From NCBI RefSeq assembly GCF_004357985.1, contig NZ_SMTF01000002.1:124001-188000 (forward strand): 64,000 nucleotides of DNA, written 5' to 3'. Positions 52,656 to 62,058 of the stretch are shown one piece after another. The notes under the pieces were generated by a model. The model ran no database searches. It saw nothing but the letters and a program-made list of their open reading frames with translations, and was not told the DNA's origin. The translations under genes and the position numbers were made by a program. Numbering within the stretch: the first letter of the stretch is position 1; each line of letters opens with the position of its first letter. The DNA is from Luteimonas aestuarii (GTDB lineage Bacteria; Pseudomonadota; Gammaproteobacteria; Xanthomonadales; Xanthomonadaceae).

Positions 52656-53800
52656 CGCCGCCCGTCGCCACCTCGCTGGTCCCGGCCGACAACGCCTTCG
52701 CGCTGCTGGCGGTGTTCTTCCTGCTGGCGGCGGTGGGTGCGGGACTGGAGAAGACGGCGGTCGGCCGCCGCGTGTCCGGGGTGATGGTGGTGATCGCGCT
52801 GGCGATCGCGCTGGCGCACTTCAACGTGATCCCGTCGTCGGCGCCGGTGTACGGCGTCATCTGGACCTGGCTGGTGCCGCTGGCGATCGCGCTGTTCCTG
52901 CTGCGCGCGGACCTGGTGGGCATCGTCATCGAAGGTGGGCGCACCCTGGTCGCGTTCCTGTTCGGCGCGGCCGGCGTGGTGGCCGGTGCCTGGCTCGGTG
53001 CGCGCCTGCTCGACCTGGGACCGTTCGAGGCCGAGTACGCCGGCGTATTCAGCGCCACCTACATCGGCGGTTCGCTCAACTACGCGGCCGTCGCCGAAGC
53101 CGTCGGTTTCCGCGATCCGTCGGCGCTGGCGACCGGCGTGGCCATCGACAACGTGGTCGGCTTGGGCTACCTGCTGCTGGTGGGTGCGGCGGCGACGTGG
53201 TCGGTGTTCCGCAGTCGCTTCGCGTGGCGTGCGGAGCTGCTCGAAGGCGGTGCCAGCGACGCGCCCGAAGCGCAGCGCGCGCCGACGATCATCGACCTGT
53301 CGCTGGCACTCGGGCTGGCGGCGCTGGCTTGCGCCGGCGGCATGGCGATCGCGGCACGGCTGGGGCAGGCCCCTTACGCCATCCTCTACATCACATTGCT
53401 GATGGTGGCCATCGCCACGCTGGGCCGGCGCTGGCTGCAGGCGATCGCCGGGCCGGAACTGGCGGCGATGCTGTTCATGTACCTGTTCTTCGCGATGCTC
53501 GGCGCGGGCGCGGACCTTGGCGCGATGGCCGGCGCGGCGCCTGCGCTGTTCGCCTACGTGCTGGTGATCTTCGCGGTGCACGTGGTGTTCATCCTTGCCG
53601 GGGCGCGGCTGTGCCGGCTCAACCATGGCGAAATCGTCATCGCGTCCACGGCCTGCATCGGCGGTCCGCCGATCGCCATCGCGTTCGCGGTGCTGTTCGG
53701 CTGGCGCCGGCTGGCGGTACCGGCGGTGGCGACCGGCGTGCTTGGCTACGTGCTGGGCAACTTCGTCGGCATCGGCCTGTACGAGGTGGTCGGCGGATGA
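52652..53800 (+). CDS. DUF819 family membrane protein (possible transporter)
   Basis: 382 residues from the ATG at 52652, overlapping the racemase stop by 4 bp. About ten or more hydrophobic helices (for example FALLAVFFLLAAVGAGLE and LAAMLFMYLFFAMLGAGADL). Motifs YIGGSLNYAAVAEAVG and ACIGGPPIAIAFAVLFG mark the two halves. DUF819 genes commonly sit beside dgcA-like genes; uptake of D-glutamate or its peptides is plausible but not shown. Confidence 0.85.
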   Translation: MTPPVATSLVPADNAFALLAVFFLLAAVGAGLEKTAVGRRVSGVMVVIALAIALAHFNVIPSSAPVYGVIWTWLVPLAIALFLLRADLVGIVIEGGRTLVAFLFGAAGVVAGAWLGARLLDLGPFEAEYAGVFSATYIGGSLNYAAVAEAVGFRDPSALATGVAIDNVVGLGYLLLVGAAATWSVFRSRFAWRAELLEGGASDAPEAQRAPTIIDLSLALGLAALACAGGMAIAARLGQAPYAILYITLLMVAIATLGRRWLQAIAGPELAAMLFMYLFFAMLGAGADLGAMAGAAPALFAYVLVIFAVHVVFILAGARLCRLNHGEIVIASTACIGGPPIAIAFAVLFGWRRLAVPAVATGVLGYVLGNFVGIGLYEVVGG

Positions 53801-53856
53801 GCGCCGCCAGACCCTGGGCACGCCGCAACCTGTTTGCCTTCAATGGGAGCACGCAC

Positions 53857-55587
53857 ATGCACCGACCGACCACTGGCCTGCTGACGGCCGCCCTGATCGC
53901 CGCGCTCTCCGCGTGCACCGCCACGCCAATCGCGGCGGAAGACGACAGCCACTACGACCTGCTGATCCGCAACGGCGCGGTGTACGACGGCAGCGGCGCG
54001 CCGCCGCAACGGGTGGACGTGGCCGTACGCGGCGACCGGATCGCGGCACTGCTGCCCGCCGGCAGCGAAGCAACCGCCGGGCGCGTGCTCGACGCCCGGG
54101 GCCGCGCGGTGTCGCCCGGCTTCATCAATACGCTGAGCTGGGCGACCGAATCGCTGATCGAGGACGGCCGCGGGCTCAGCGATACCAAGCAGGGCGTCAC
54201 CCTGGAGATCTTCGGCGAGGGCTGGTCGATGGGTCCGGTCAATGCCGCGATGAAGGCCGACGCACTCAGGCAGCAGGGCGACATCCGCTACGACATCCCG
54301 TGGACCACGCTGGGCGGTTACCTGGAATTCCTGGAGCAGCGCGGCGTCACGCCCAACGTCGCCTCCTTCATCGGCGCCACGACCGTGCGCATCCATGCGC
54401 TGGGCGAGGACGACGTGACCCCGACGGCGGAACAGCTCGCCGGCATGCAGGACCTCGTGCGCGAGGCGATGCGCGAAGGCGCGCTGGGCGTCGGCAGTTC
54501 GCTGATCTATCCGCCGGCCACCTTCGCCAGCACCGACGAACTGATCGCGCTGGCCAGTGCCGCCGCGGAAAGCGGCGGTGGCTATGTCTCGCACATCCGC
54601 AGCGAAGCCGACCGCTTCCTCGAAGCGCTGGACGAAACCATCGCCATCGCCCGCGCCACCGGGCAGCGCGCCGGCGTGTACCACCTCAAGGCCGCCGGCC
54701 AGCAGAACTGGCCGAAGATGGCGCAGGCCATCGCCAGGATCGAAGCCGCGCGCGCGGAAGGGCTGCAGGTCAGTGCCGACATGTACGCCTATCCCGCGGG
54801 TGCGACCGGGCTGACCGCCAGCCTGCCGCCGTGGGTGCAGGCCGGCGGGCACGACGCAATGGTTGCGCGCCTGCGCGATCCCGCGATCCGCGCCCGGGTG
54901 CTGGCCGAGATGCGCGACCCGGCGGTCGATTGGGAGAACCTGCGCCTGTTGGCCGGTTCCGACGACCGCCTGCTGCTGATCGACTTCCGCAACGAAGCAC
55001 TGAAGCCGCTGGCCGGACGCACCCTGGCCGACGTGGCGCGCGAACGCGGCGCCAGCGCCGAGGACACGCTGATCGACCTGGTCCTCGAGGACGACTCGCG
55101 CGTGGGCGCGGCGTACTTCCTGATGAGCGAGGAGAACGTCGAGCTCGGGCTGAAGCAGCCGTGGGTGACGCTGGGCTCGGATGCCGCGTCCTCGGCGGCC
55201 GAGGGCGTGTTCCTGAGGTCGAGCGCGCACCCGCGCGGCTACGGCAATTTCGCGCGCTTCCTGGGCCACTACGTACGCGATCGCGGGCTGATGCCACTGG
55301 AAGAGGGCATCCGCCGCCTGACCGGCCTGCCGGCGCGCTACTGGAAGCTGCGCGACCGCGGCTGCCTGCAGCCGGGCTGCCATGCCGACATCGTGGTCTT
55401 CGACCCGGCCACCATCACCGACCACGCCACCTTCGACCGTCCGCAGCAGTACGCCAGCGGCGTCCACGACGTCTTCGTCAACGGCGTGCAGGTCCTGCGC
55501 GACGGCGAGCACACCGGCGCCACCCCGGGTCGAGTCGTCCGCGGGCCGGGCTGGACGGGGCAGGGTGCCGACGCCGCCATCGACTGA
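53857..55587 (+). CDS. D-aminoacylase-like amidohydrolase, lipoprotein
   Basis: 576 residues. The ATG at 53857 gives a lipoprotein signal (LSAC, Cys20); an ATG at 53797, overlapping the previous stop, would add 20 residues. The amidohydrolase fold is seen in YDLLIRNGAVYDGSGAPPQR, VLDARGRAVSPGFIN and GCLQPGCHADIVVFDP. His of YVSHIRSEAD and YHLKAAG and Asp of TLGSDAAS remain, as in D-aminoacylases. The first metal motif, usually HxH after PGFID, reads PGFINTLSW. It would act on N-acyl-D-amino acids in the periplasm, if active. Confidence 0.82.
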   Translation: MHRPTTGLLTAALIAALSACTATPIAAEDDSHYDLLIRNGAVYDGSGAPPQRVDVAVRGDRIAALLPAGSEATAGRVLDARGRAVSPGFINTLSWATESLIEDGRGLSDTKQGVTLEIFGEGWSMGPVNAAMKADALRQQGDIRYDIPWTTLGGYLEFLEQRGVTPNVASFIGATTVRIHALGEDDVTPTAEQLAGMQDLVREAMREGALGVGSSLIYPPATFASTDELIALASAAAESGGGYVSHIRSEADRFLEALDETIAIARATGQRAGVYHLKAAGQQNWPKMAQAIARIEAARAEGLQVSADMYAYPAGATGLTASLPPWVQAGGHDAMVARLRDPAIRARVLAEMRDPAVDWENLRLLAGSDDRLLLIDFRNEALKPLAGRTLADVARERGASAEDTLIDLVLEDDSRVGAAYFLMSEENVELGLKQPWVTLGSDAASSAAEGVFLRSSAHPRGYGNFARFLGHYVRDRGLMPLEEGIRRLTGLPARYWKLRDRGCLQPGCHADIVVFDPATITDHATFDRPQQYASGVHDVFVNGVQVLRDGEHTGATPGRVVRGPGWTGQGADAAID

Positions 55588-55617
55588 CGCACTCAGGATC
55601 GTGAATTTCCGAATGAG

Positions 55618-55649
55618 TTGACAATTCTCTGATTAGGACGATGATGCCT
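55618..55649 (+). promoter_or_regulatory. Shared promoter/operator element, copy 2
   Basis: TTGACA (55618-55623) and the following CTGATTAGGACGATGATG align position by position with copy 1 at 49432: 26 or so of 32 bases are the same. It lies 112 bp before the TonB receptor ATG. Confidence 0.62.
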
Positions 55650-55729
55650 GATCAGGACGTTCCTGCCCGCGCAATACGCCTGCCGGGACGACACACCACT
55701 GCCGCTACACCGCCCGGGGGAGACCAGCC

Positions 55730-58069
55730 ATGCACGCCCATCCATCCACGCCAGCCCGGCAACGCACGCCGCTCAGCCTTGCGATCCTCGGCGTCCTCGC
55801 CTGCTTGGCCGCACCGCCGCTACTGGCACAGGACACCGCCACCGGCGAGGCGTCCGCCAACCGCGATGCCGAGAACCTGGACACGGTGGTGGTGACCGCC
55901 AACAAGCGCGTGGAGAACGTGCGCGAGGTGGGGGCGTCGATCAGCGTGATCGGCGAACGCCAGCTGGAAAACCTCGGTGCGGTGTCGCTGTCCGACTACG
56001 CCGCGTTCATCCCGGGGCTTCAGGTGCAGAGCAACGGCAGCCCCGGCCTGACCCGGGTGTCGCTGCGGGGCGTCGCGGCGCTGTCGTCGGGCGCGACGGT
56101 CTCCACCTACATCGACGAAGTGCCGGTCGGCTCCAGCGGCATCTACCAGGGCGCGAGCACGCTGATGCTCGACCTGTTGCCTTACGACATCAGCCGCATC
56201 GAAGTGCTGCGCGGTCCGCAGGGGACGTTGTACGGCGCGGGCGCGATCGGCGGCCTGATGAAATACGTGACGCGTCCGGCCGAGGCCTACGAGGCGGAGG
56301 CGCGCGTCGGCCTTGGCCTGCGCAGCGTAGCCGGTGGCGAGCAGGACTGGAACGCGCGCTTCGGCGCCACCCTGCCGCTGCAGCAGGATCGGCTGGGGCT
56401 GAGCCTGAGCTTCGCGCGCAACGGCCTGCCCGGTTACACCGACAACGCCGTGGACGGGCGTGAGGACATCAACAGCGGCGAACAGATCGGCGCGCGTGCG
56501 GCGCTGTCGTGGACCGGCGATGCCTTCGACGCCACCGTGTCGATGCTGCACCAGAGCATCCGCAGCGACGACCGTGCGGGCGTTGCGCTGGACCCGGACA
56601 CGCAGGTGCCGCTGTTCGGCGACCAGGTCGACCTGGCCTGGCAGCCGCGTCCGTTCGAGAAGGACCTGACGCTGTTCTCGCTCAGCCTCGACTGGAACCT
56701 TGGCTGGGGCAACTTCGTCTCCGCGACCGGCTGGTCCGACACCAGCACCGTCGACCAGATCGACTCGACTGTGCAATTCGGCGAGGTGGCGAACCTGCTG
56801 CTGGGCCTGCCCGAGCCGGGCAGCTCGTTCGTGCGCTACAGCTACGACATGGAAAAGGTGACGCAGGAGTTCCGCCTGCAATCGGACAGCGGCGGCGCGT
56901 TCGAGTGGATGGTCGGCGCGTTCTACACCAAGGAAGACGCCATGCAGAGCCAGGTCGCCTGGCTGGGCCAGCGCGACGGAACGCCGTTGCCGGCGCCGTT
57001 CGACAGCATGTTCGGCACGCTGGCGGTCATCAACCTGCCCAGCACCTACGAGGAATTCGCGCTGTTCGCCAACGCCTCATGGCGGTTCGGCGAGCGCTTC
57101 AAGCTCGATGCGGGCGTGCGCCAGGCGCGCAACGACCAGTGGTTCAGCCAGAACGTACCGGAGGGCATCCTGGCGCCGATCGGCGAGACGCCCGGCGAAT
57201 CCAGCGAGACCGTCACCACCTGGAGCGTCAGCCCGCAGTTCAAGCTGTCCGAAGACGCGATGATCTACGCACGCGTCGCCACCGGCTACCAGCCGGGCGG
57301 CCCCAACGTGGCGTTGCCGGGCATGCCGCCGAGCGTCGACTCGTCGATGCTCGACAGCTACGAGATCGGCGTGAAGTCGCAGTTCGCCGACCGTCGCGTG
57401 ACCGTGGACGTGTCGGCCTTCCGCATCGACTGGGACGACATCCAGGTCGCGTCGTCGTTCAACGGCGTCGGTGGACTGGTCAACGGCGGTGAAGCGACCA
57501 GCCAGGGCGTCGAGCTGACCACCCTGTTCCGCGCCACCGAAGGGCTCACGCTGGGCTTCAACGCGGCCTACACCGATGCCAGCATCAAGAACGATTTTGC
57601 CGCCACGGTGATTCCGCAGGGCGCGTTCGACGTGGTGCTCAACACCGGCCTCGCCGGCGACCGCATGCCGTACACGCCGAAGCTGTCGTGGTCGGGTACG
57701 GCGGAATACGCCTTCTCGACTGCGACCGGGCTCAATGGCCAAGTCGGTGCCGCGGTACGTTGGGTGGGTGATCGCGTGAACGACACCACCGAGCGCCAGC
57801 GCGTCACTGCGCCGGGCGATCCGTCCACGATCCTGCAGGAAGAGATCACCCTGCCGCTGGAACTCGACAGCTACCGCTCGATGGACCTGTACGCCGGCGT
57901 CGGCAAGGGCAACTGGGGCGTGCGTGCCTTCGTCAACAACGTCACCGGCGAGAAGGCCTGGTCGTCGATGGCGCTGGTGGCCGGCGCCCTGACCGGGGCG
58001 CCGTCGCACATCGGCGCAGTGCCGATCCAGCCGCGCACCTTCGGCCTGGAGTTCGATGTCCGCTTCTGA
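55730..58069 (+). CDS. TonB-dependent outer-membrane receptor
   Basis: 779 residues with a signal peptide (ILGVLACLAAPPLLAQ). A TonB box-like segment (LDTVVVTANKR) precedes the plug domain (GASISVIGERQLENLG, LRGVAALSSGATVSTYIDEV, IEVLRGPQGTLYGAGAIGG). The rest is a 22-stranded barrel ending RTFGLEFDVRF with a terminal Phe. It imports a substrate that is too large or scarce for porins, driven by TonB. Its place in the D-amino-acid locus and the shared operator suggest D-amino-acid peptides or a cell-wall fragment; this is inferred. Confidence 0.92.
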   Translation: MHAHPSTPARQRTPLSLAILGVLACLAAPPLLAQDTATGEASANRDAENLDTVVVTANKRVENVREVGASISVIGERQLENLGAVSLSDYAAFIPGLQVQSNGSPGLTRVSLRGVAALSSGATVSTYIDEVPVGSSGIYQGASTLMLDLLPYDISRIEVLRGPQGTLYGAGAIGGLMKYVTRPAEAYEAEARVGLGLRSVAGGEQDWNARFGATLPLQQDRLGLSLSFARNGLPGYTDNAVDGREDINSGEQIGARAALSWTGDAFDATVSMLHQSIRSDDRAGVALDPDTQVPLFGDQVDLAWQPRPFEKDLTLFSLSLDWNLGWGNFVSATGWSDTSTVDQIDSTVQFGEVANLLLGLPEPGSSFVRYSYDMEKVTQEFRLQSDSGGAFEWMVGAFYTKEDAMQSQVAWLGQRDGTPLPAPFDSMFGTLAVINLPSTYEEFALFANASWRFGERFKLDAGVRQARNDQWFSQNVPEGILAPIGETPGESSETVTTWSVSPQFKLSEDAMIYARVATGYQPGGPNVALPGMPPSVDSSMLDSYEIGVKSQFADRRVTVDVSAFRIDWDDIQVASSFNGVGGLVNGGEATSQGVELTTLFRATEGLTLGFNAAYTDASIKNDFAATVIPQGAFDVVLNTGLAGDRMPYTPKLSWSGTAEYAFSTATGLNGQVGAAVRWVGDRVNDTTERQRVTAPGDPSTILQEEITLPLELDSYRSMDLYAGVGKGNWGVRAFVNNVTGEKAWSSMALVAGALTGAPSHIGAVPIQPRTFGLEFDVRF

Positions 58070-58089
58070 TCGGCCCGCCTGATACGAAC

Positions 58090-58113
58090 GCCGTCCGCAC
58101 AGGCGGACGGCGC
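58090..58113 (+). terminator. Hairpin after the TonB receptor gene
   Basis: CGCCGTCCGC and GCGGACGGCG form a 10-bp stem with a 3-5 base loop, about 20 bp after the receptor stop. There is no U-tract, so it may be a partial terminator or mRNA stabiliser. Confidence 0.5.
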
Positions 58114-58143
58114 CCGCCCGCGCAAGGACCCGAGCGTCACCGC

Positions 58144-59184
58144 ATGCAGACCGCTGCCCACGTACTGCGCGAAGCCGACCCGCTTCCGCAACCCTACCTG
58201 CTGTTCCTCGGCGACGTGGTCGAGCCCGGCTACGCGAAGACAGCGTTCGGCCTGCGCGACTGGGCGCGCGAGCGCTGCGTGGGCGAATTCGCGTGCGAGG
58301 GCGCCAAGGTCAGCGCGGGCCTGCCGGCGATGACGCCGGCGCAGGCGCGGATGTCCGGCGCGAAGGCAATGGTGATCGGTGTCGCCAATCCCGGTGGCCG
58401 CATCCCGGCGAGTTGGGTGCCGCAGCTGGTGCAGGCGCTCGAGGCCGGGCTGGATCTCATCGGTGGCATGCACGCCCGGTTGTCGGGCATCGAGCCGCTG
58501 CGCAACGCGGCGCTGGTGCTGGGGCGACGCCTGATCGACGTGCGCGATCCGCCCGCCGCCATCGCCGTGGCCAGTGGCCGCAAGCGGAGCGGCAAGCGCC
58601 TGCTCACGGTCGGCACCGATTGCGCGCTGGGCAAGAAGTACACCGCGCTGACGCTGGCGCGCGAGCTGCGTGCGCGCGGTATCGACGCGGATTTCCGCGC
58701 CAGCGGGCAGACCGGCATCCTGATCGCGGGCGAGGGCATGCCGCTGGATGCGGTGGTGGTGGATTTCGCCGCCGGTGCCGCGGAGACGCTGTCGCCCGAC
58801 GCCGACCCCGCGCACTGGGACGTGATCGAAGGCCAGGGTTCGCTGTTCCATCCCGCCTACGCGGGCGTGTCGATGGCCTTGCTGCACGGCAGCCAGCCCG
58901 ACGTGGTGGTCGTCTGCCACCAGCCCGGGCGTACGCACGTGCTCGGCTATCCCGGCTTCGCGATGCCGTCGCTGGAAGACACCATCGAACTCACGCTGCG
59001 CCTCGGTGCGCGCACCAATCCCGCGATCCGCTGCGCCGGCATCAGCCTCAACACGGGCGAACTGGACGCCGACGCTGCGCAGCGCGTGATCGAGGACACC
59101 GGATCCCGCCTCGGCCTGCCGGTGGCCGATCCCATCCGCGGCGGCGATGCGCTGTCGCGGCTGGTCGATGCCTGCCTGGCCTGA
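58144..59184 (+). CDS. dgcN: DUF1611 protein, D-glutamate N-acetyltransferase DgcN-like
   Basis: 346 residues, full length for the family. The N-terminal Rossmann-like domain has YLLFLGDVVEPGYAKTAFGL. The C-terminal P-loop domain has LTVGTDCALGKKYTALTL (Walker A-like), followed by VVVDFAAGAA and DVIEGQGSLFHPAYAG. Members of this family were shown to acetylate D-glutamate before DgcA racemises it. The combination with a DgcA-type gene 5.5 kb upstream supports the call; this family also has other uses. Confidence 0.83.
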   Translation: MQTAAHVLREADPLPQPYLLFLGDVVEPGYAKTAFGLRDWARERCVGEFACEGAKVSAGLPAMTPAQARMSGAKAMVIGVANPGGRIPASWVPQLVQALEAGLDLIGGMHARLSGIEPLRNAALVLGRRLIDVRDPPAAIAVASGRKRSGKRLLTVGTDCALGKKYTALTLARELRARGIDADFRASGQTGILIAGEGMPLDAVVVDFAAGAAETLSPDADPAHWDVIEGQGSLFHPAYAGVSMALLHGSQPDVVVVCHQPGRTHVLGYPGFAMPSLEDTIELTLRLGARTNPAIRCAGISLNTGELDADAAQRVIEDTGSRLGLPVADPIRGGDALSRLVDACLA

Positions 59185-59205
59185 GCGCAGGCAGCGGGCA
59201 GGGCG

Positions 59206-60339
59206 ATGAGCGCACGTCCCGGCCCCACGTGGTTCCAGCGCTTCCTGCTGCCGGGGCTGGCGTTCAAGGGCTTCGTGATCGGCGGTGGCTATGCCACGGG
59301 GCGAGAGCTGGCCGAATTCTTCCTGCCTGTGGGTGCGCAGGGCGGGTTGCTGGGGCTGCTGCTGACGATGGTGGTGTGGAGCGTGGTCTGCGCGTTGACC
59401 TTCGCGCTGGCGCACGCGACGACCAGCCGCGACTATCGCGCGTTCTTCCTGGTGTTGCTGGGGCGGGGCGCGGTGTTGTTCGAGCTGGCATACATCGCGC
59501 TGATGGTACTGATCCTGGCCGTGTTCGGCGCCGCCGCCGGTGCGCTGGTGTCGGCGATGACCGGGCTGCCGCCCCTGGCCGGCACGCTGGCGCTGATGGT
59601 CGCCATTGCGACGGTGGTGGCGCTCGGCAATCGTTCGGTGGAGCGGCTGTTCGGCTGGGCTTCATTGCTGCTGTACGCGGTGTACTTCCTGTTCATCGTG
59701 TTCGCGGTGCAGGCCTTCGGCGACCGCATCGTGGACGCGGTCGCCACGCCGCAGCCGCGCACGGGCTGGGTGCAGGGCGGGCTGACCTATGCCTGCTACA
59801 ACGTGGTCGGTGCGGTGGTGGTGCTGCCGATGCTGCGCCACCTGCGTCACCGTCGCGATGCGGTGGTGGCGGGCCTGCTGGCCGGCCCGCTGGCGATCCT
59901 GCCGGCGATCGCGTTCTTCGCCTGCATGCTGGCGTGGATGCCGCAGGTGGCCTCGCAGCCGCTGCCGGCCGATTACCTGCTGCAGCAGATGCAGCGCCCG
60001 CTGTTCCACGTCGCGTTCCAGGCGATGATCTTCGCCGCACTGCTGGAGAGCGGCGTGGGTGCGGTACATGCCGTCAATGAGCGCGTCGCCACGGCATGGC
60101 GTGCACGGCGCGGCACGGCGCTGTCCGGCACGATGCGGCTCGGCATCGCAGGCGTGGTGCTGGTCGGTTCGATCTTCATCGCCCAGCGCTTCGGCCTGGT
60201 CGCCCTGATCGCCAACGGCTACCGTGCGCTGGCGTGGCTGATCCTGTTCGTGTACGTGCTGCCGCTGCTGACCGTGGGCGCTTGGCGCCTGTGGCAGGTC
60301 CGCAGCGGTGCGCATCCTCATCTCGTATCGAAGGAATAG
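59206..60339 (+). CDS. YkvI-family membrane protein (probable permease)
   Basis: 377 residues with about ten membrane helices. It begins LAFKGFVIGGGYATGRELAEFF, the signature of YkvI-type proteins, distantly related to amino-acid permeases. It lies 21 bp after dgcN and 4 bp before the next gene in the count, so it is part of the same unit. Likely an inner-membrane transporter for an amino acid; substrate not known. Confidence 0.85.
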   Translation: MSARPGPTWFQRFLLPGLAFKGFVIGGGYATGRELAEFFLPVGAQGGLLGLLLTMVVWSVVCALTFALAHATTSRDYRAFFLVLLGRGAVLFELAYIALMVLILAVFGAAAGALVSAMTGLPPLAGTLALMVAIATVVALGNRSVERLFGWASLLLYAVYFLFIVFAVQAFGDRIVDAVATPQPRTGWVQGGLTYACYNVVGAVVVLPMLRHLRHRRDAVVAGLLAGPLAILPAIAFFACMLAWMPQVASQPLPADYLLQQMQRPLFHVAFQAMIFAALLESGVGAVHAVNERVATAWRARRGTALSGTMRLGIAGVVLVGSIFIAQRFGLVALIANGYRALAWLILFVYVLPLLTVGAWRLWQVRSGAHPHLVSKE

Positions 60340-60343
60340 CGAC

Positions 60344-61933
60344 ATGAAGCTGCCTGTATTGCCGCGCGTGATCGCAGCCGTCGTGCTGCTGTCGACTGCA
60401 TGGGTAGCGTCCGCCACGCCGCCGGAAGGCTTCGACGATCGCGTGCGCGCCGCCATGCAGGGGCGCGACGTGCCGGGCATGGCGATCGCCATCGTCGAGG
60501 ACGGACGGATCGTGCATGCGAAGGGCTACGGCGTGCGTGCGCTGGGCGCGAGCGAAGCGGTCGATGCCGATACGATCTTCCCGACTGGCTCGACCGGCAA
60601 GGCGGTGACCGCGGCGGCGCTGGCGATCCTGGTCGACGACGGCAAGCTTGGCTGGGACGACAGGGTCATCGACCACCTGCCGGACTTCCGCATGTTCGAC
60701 CCGTGGGTCACGCGCGAGATGACCGTGCGCGACCTGCTGGTGCATCGCAGCGGCCTGGGGCTGGGGGCAGGGGACCTGCTGTTCATCCCGCGCACCACGC
60801 GCAGCCGCGCCGACATCGTGCGCGCGCTGCGCCACATCCAGCCCGCGACGAGTTTCCGCAGCGGTTACGCGTACGACAACATCCTGTACATCGTTGCCGG
60901 CGAAGTGGTGGCGGCAGCCAGCGGGAAGGCCTGGGAAGCGTTCGTGCGCGAGCGCATCTTCCAGCCGCTGGGCATGGCGACCGCAGCCAGTCACGAGGAA
61001 GATCGCTTCGCCACCGCCAACCGCGCGCAGCCGCACGCGCGCCTGCATCCGAAACTGCGCGGCCTGGGCGCGCAGGTGATGCTGCCCGAGCGCGAAGGCC
61101 TCGGGCAGGTCGGCGCACCCGCCGGCGGGCTGTCGTGGAGCGCCAATGATTTCGCGCGCTGGCTACAGGTGCAGGTGGCGCGCGGCGCATTGCCCGGCGA
61201 CGGCGACCGCCGGCTCTGGAGCGAGACGCAGGCGCGCGAGATGTGGACGCCGCAGGTCAACGTGCCGATCCGGCCGTTCCCGGCGCCGATCGCCGACATC
61301 ACCCCGCAGTTTTCCGGCTATGCGCTGGGCTGGAACGTGCAGGACTACCGCGGCGTGAAGGTGGTGCAGCACGGCGGCGCGGTGTTCGGCGTCCTGGCGT
61401 TCGCGCTGCTGGTACCGGAGCGCAACCTCGCCATCTCGCTGCAGATCAACGCCGAAGACGTCGACGTACTGCGCGGCCTGGGCTACGAACTGCTCGACCA
61501 TTACCTGGGTTTCGAATCGCGCGACTGGGTAGGCGCGTTCGGCGAGTGGAACCGGCAGCGGCTCCATGGTGGCCTGGCGCTGCTGGACGCGACCGGCACG
61601 CAGGCACGCGCGGCATCGCGCCCCTCGCTGCCGCTGGCCGGCTACGCCGGTCGCTATGCCGACGCGTGGTATGGCCCGATCACGCTGGCGATGCGCGATC
61701 GCGCGTTGCGCATGGATTTCCTGCAGACGCCGGGCATGGCCGGCACCCTCACGCACTGGCAGTACGACACCTTCCGCGTCGACTGGGACGACCGCTCGAT
61801 CGAGCCCGCGTACGCGACCTTCGCGCTGGATGCCGATGGCAAGGTCGAGCGGATCACGATGAAGGCGGTCTCGCCGCTGGCCGACTTCAGCTACGACTAC
61901 CACGACCTGCTGTTCGTGCCGAAGCCGGAGTAG
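60344..61933 (+). CDS. Serine hydrolase, beta-lactamase/DD-peptidase family
   Basis: 529 residues with a signal peptide (VIAAVVLLSTAWVASA). The active-site motifs are GSTGKAV (SxxK), YDN (in YAYDNILYI) and QHGGAVFG. A C-terminal domain (about 430-529, LAGYAGRYADAWYGPITLAM) is the DUF3471-type beta-barrel found in these hydrolases. An AAGGAA ribosome site supports the start. It probably cleaves D-amino-acid peptides in the periplasm. Last gene of the locus. Confidence 0.87.
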   Translation: MKLPVLPRVIAAVVLLSTAWVASATPPEGFDDRVRAAMQGRDVPGMAIAIVEDGRIVHAKGYGVRALGASEAVDADTIFPTGSTGKAVTAAALAILVDDGKLGWDDRVIDHLPDFRMFDPWVTREMTVRDLLVHRSGLGLGAGDLLFIPRTTRSRADIVRALRHIQPATSFRSGYAYDNILYIVAGEVVAAASGKAWEAFVRERIFQPLGMATAASHEEDRFATANRAQPHARLHPKLRGLGAQVMLPEREGLGQVGAPAGGLSWSANDFARWLQVQVARGALPGDGDRRLWSETQAREMWTPQVNVPIRPFPAPIADITPQFSGYALGWNVQDYRGVKVVQHGGAVFGVLAFALLVPERNLAISLQINAEDVDVLRGLGYELLDHYLGFESRDWVGAFGEWNRQRLHGGLALLDATGTQARAASRPSLPLAGYAGRYADAWYGPITLAMRDRALRMDFLQTPGMAGTLTHWQYDTFRVDWDDRSIEPAYATFALDADGKVERITMKAVSPLADFSYDYHDLLFVPKPE

Positions 61934-61961
61934 TTCAGTCATCTCCGCTGCATAACCGTCA

Positions 61962-61984
61962 TCCCCGCGTAGGCGGGGACCCAT
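61962..61984. repeat. Short palindromic repeat (TCATCCCCGCGTAGGCGGGGA type)
   Basis: The core CCCCGC-GTAG-GCGGGG forms a hairpin. This kind of element is dispersed in many proteobacterial genomes and often sits at gene ends. Confidence 0.6.
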
Positions 61985-62058
61985 GGACGTTGGTTCTCGT
62001 GGGTCTCCTGCTGGGCCTGGGAAAGTGGTCGCTGGCGCAGGCCCGGTGCCGCCGCAAG

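Noticed and set aside
53797..53856. Upstream start for the aminoacylase-like gene
   Set aside because: It would bury the lipoprotein signal; the start at 53857 gives a proper lipobox at Cys20. Kept as an alternative only.
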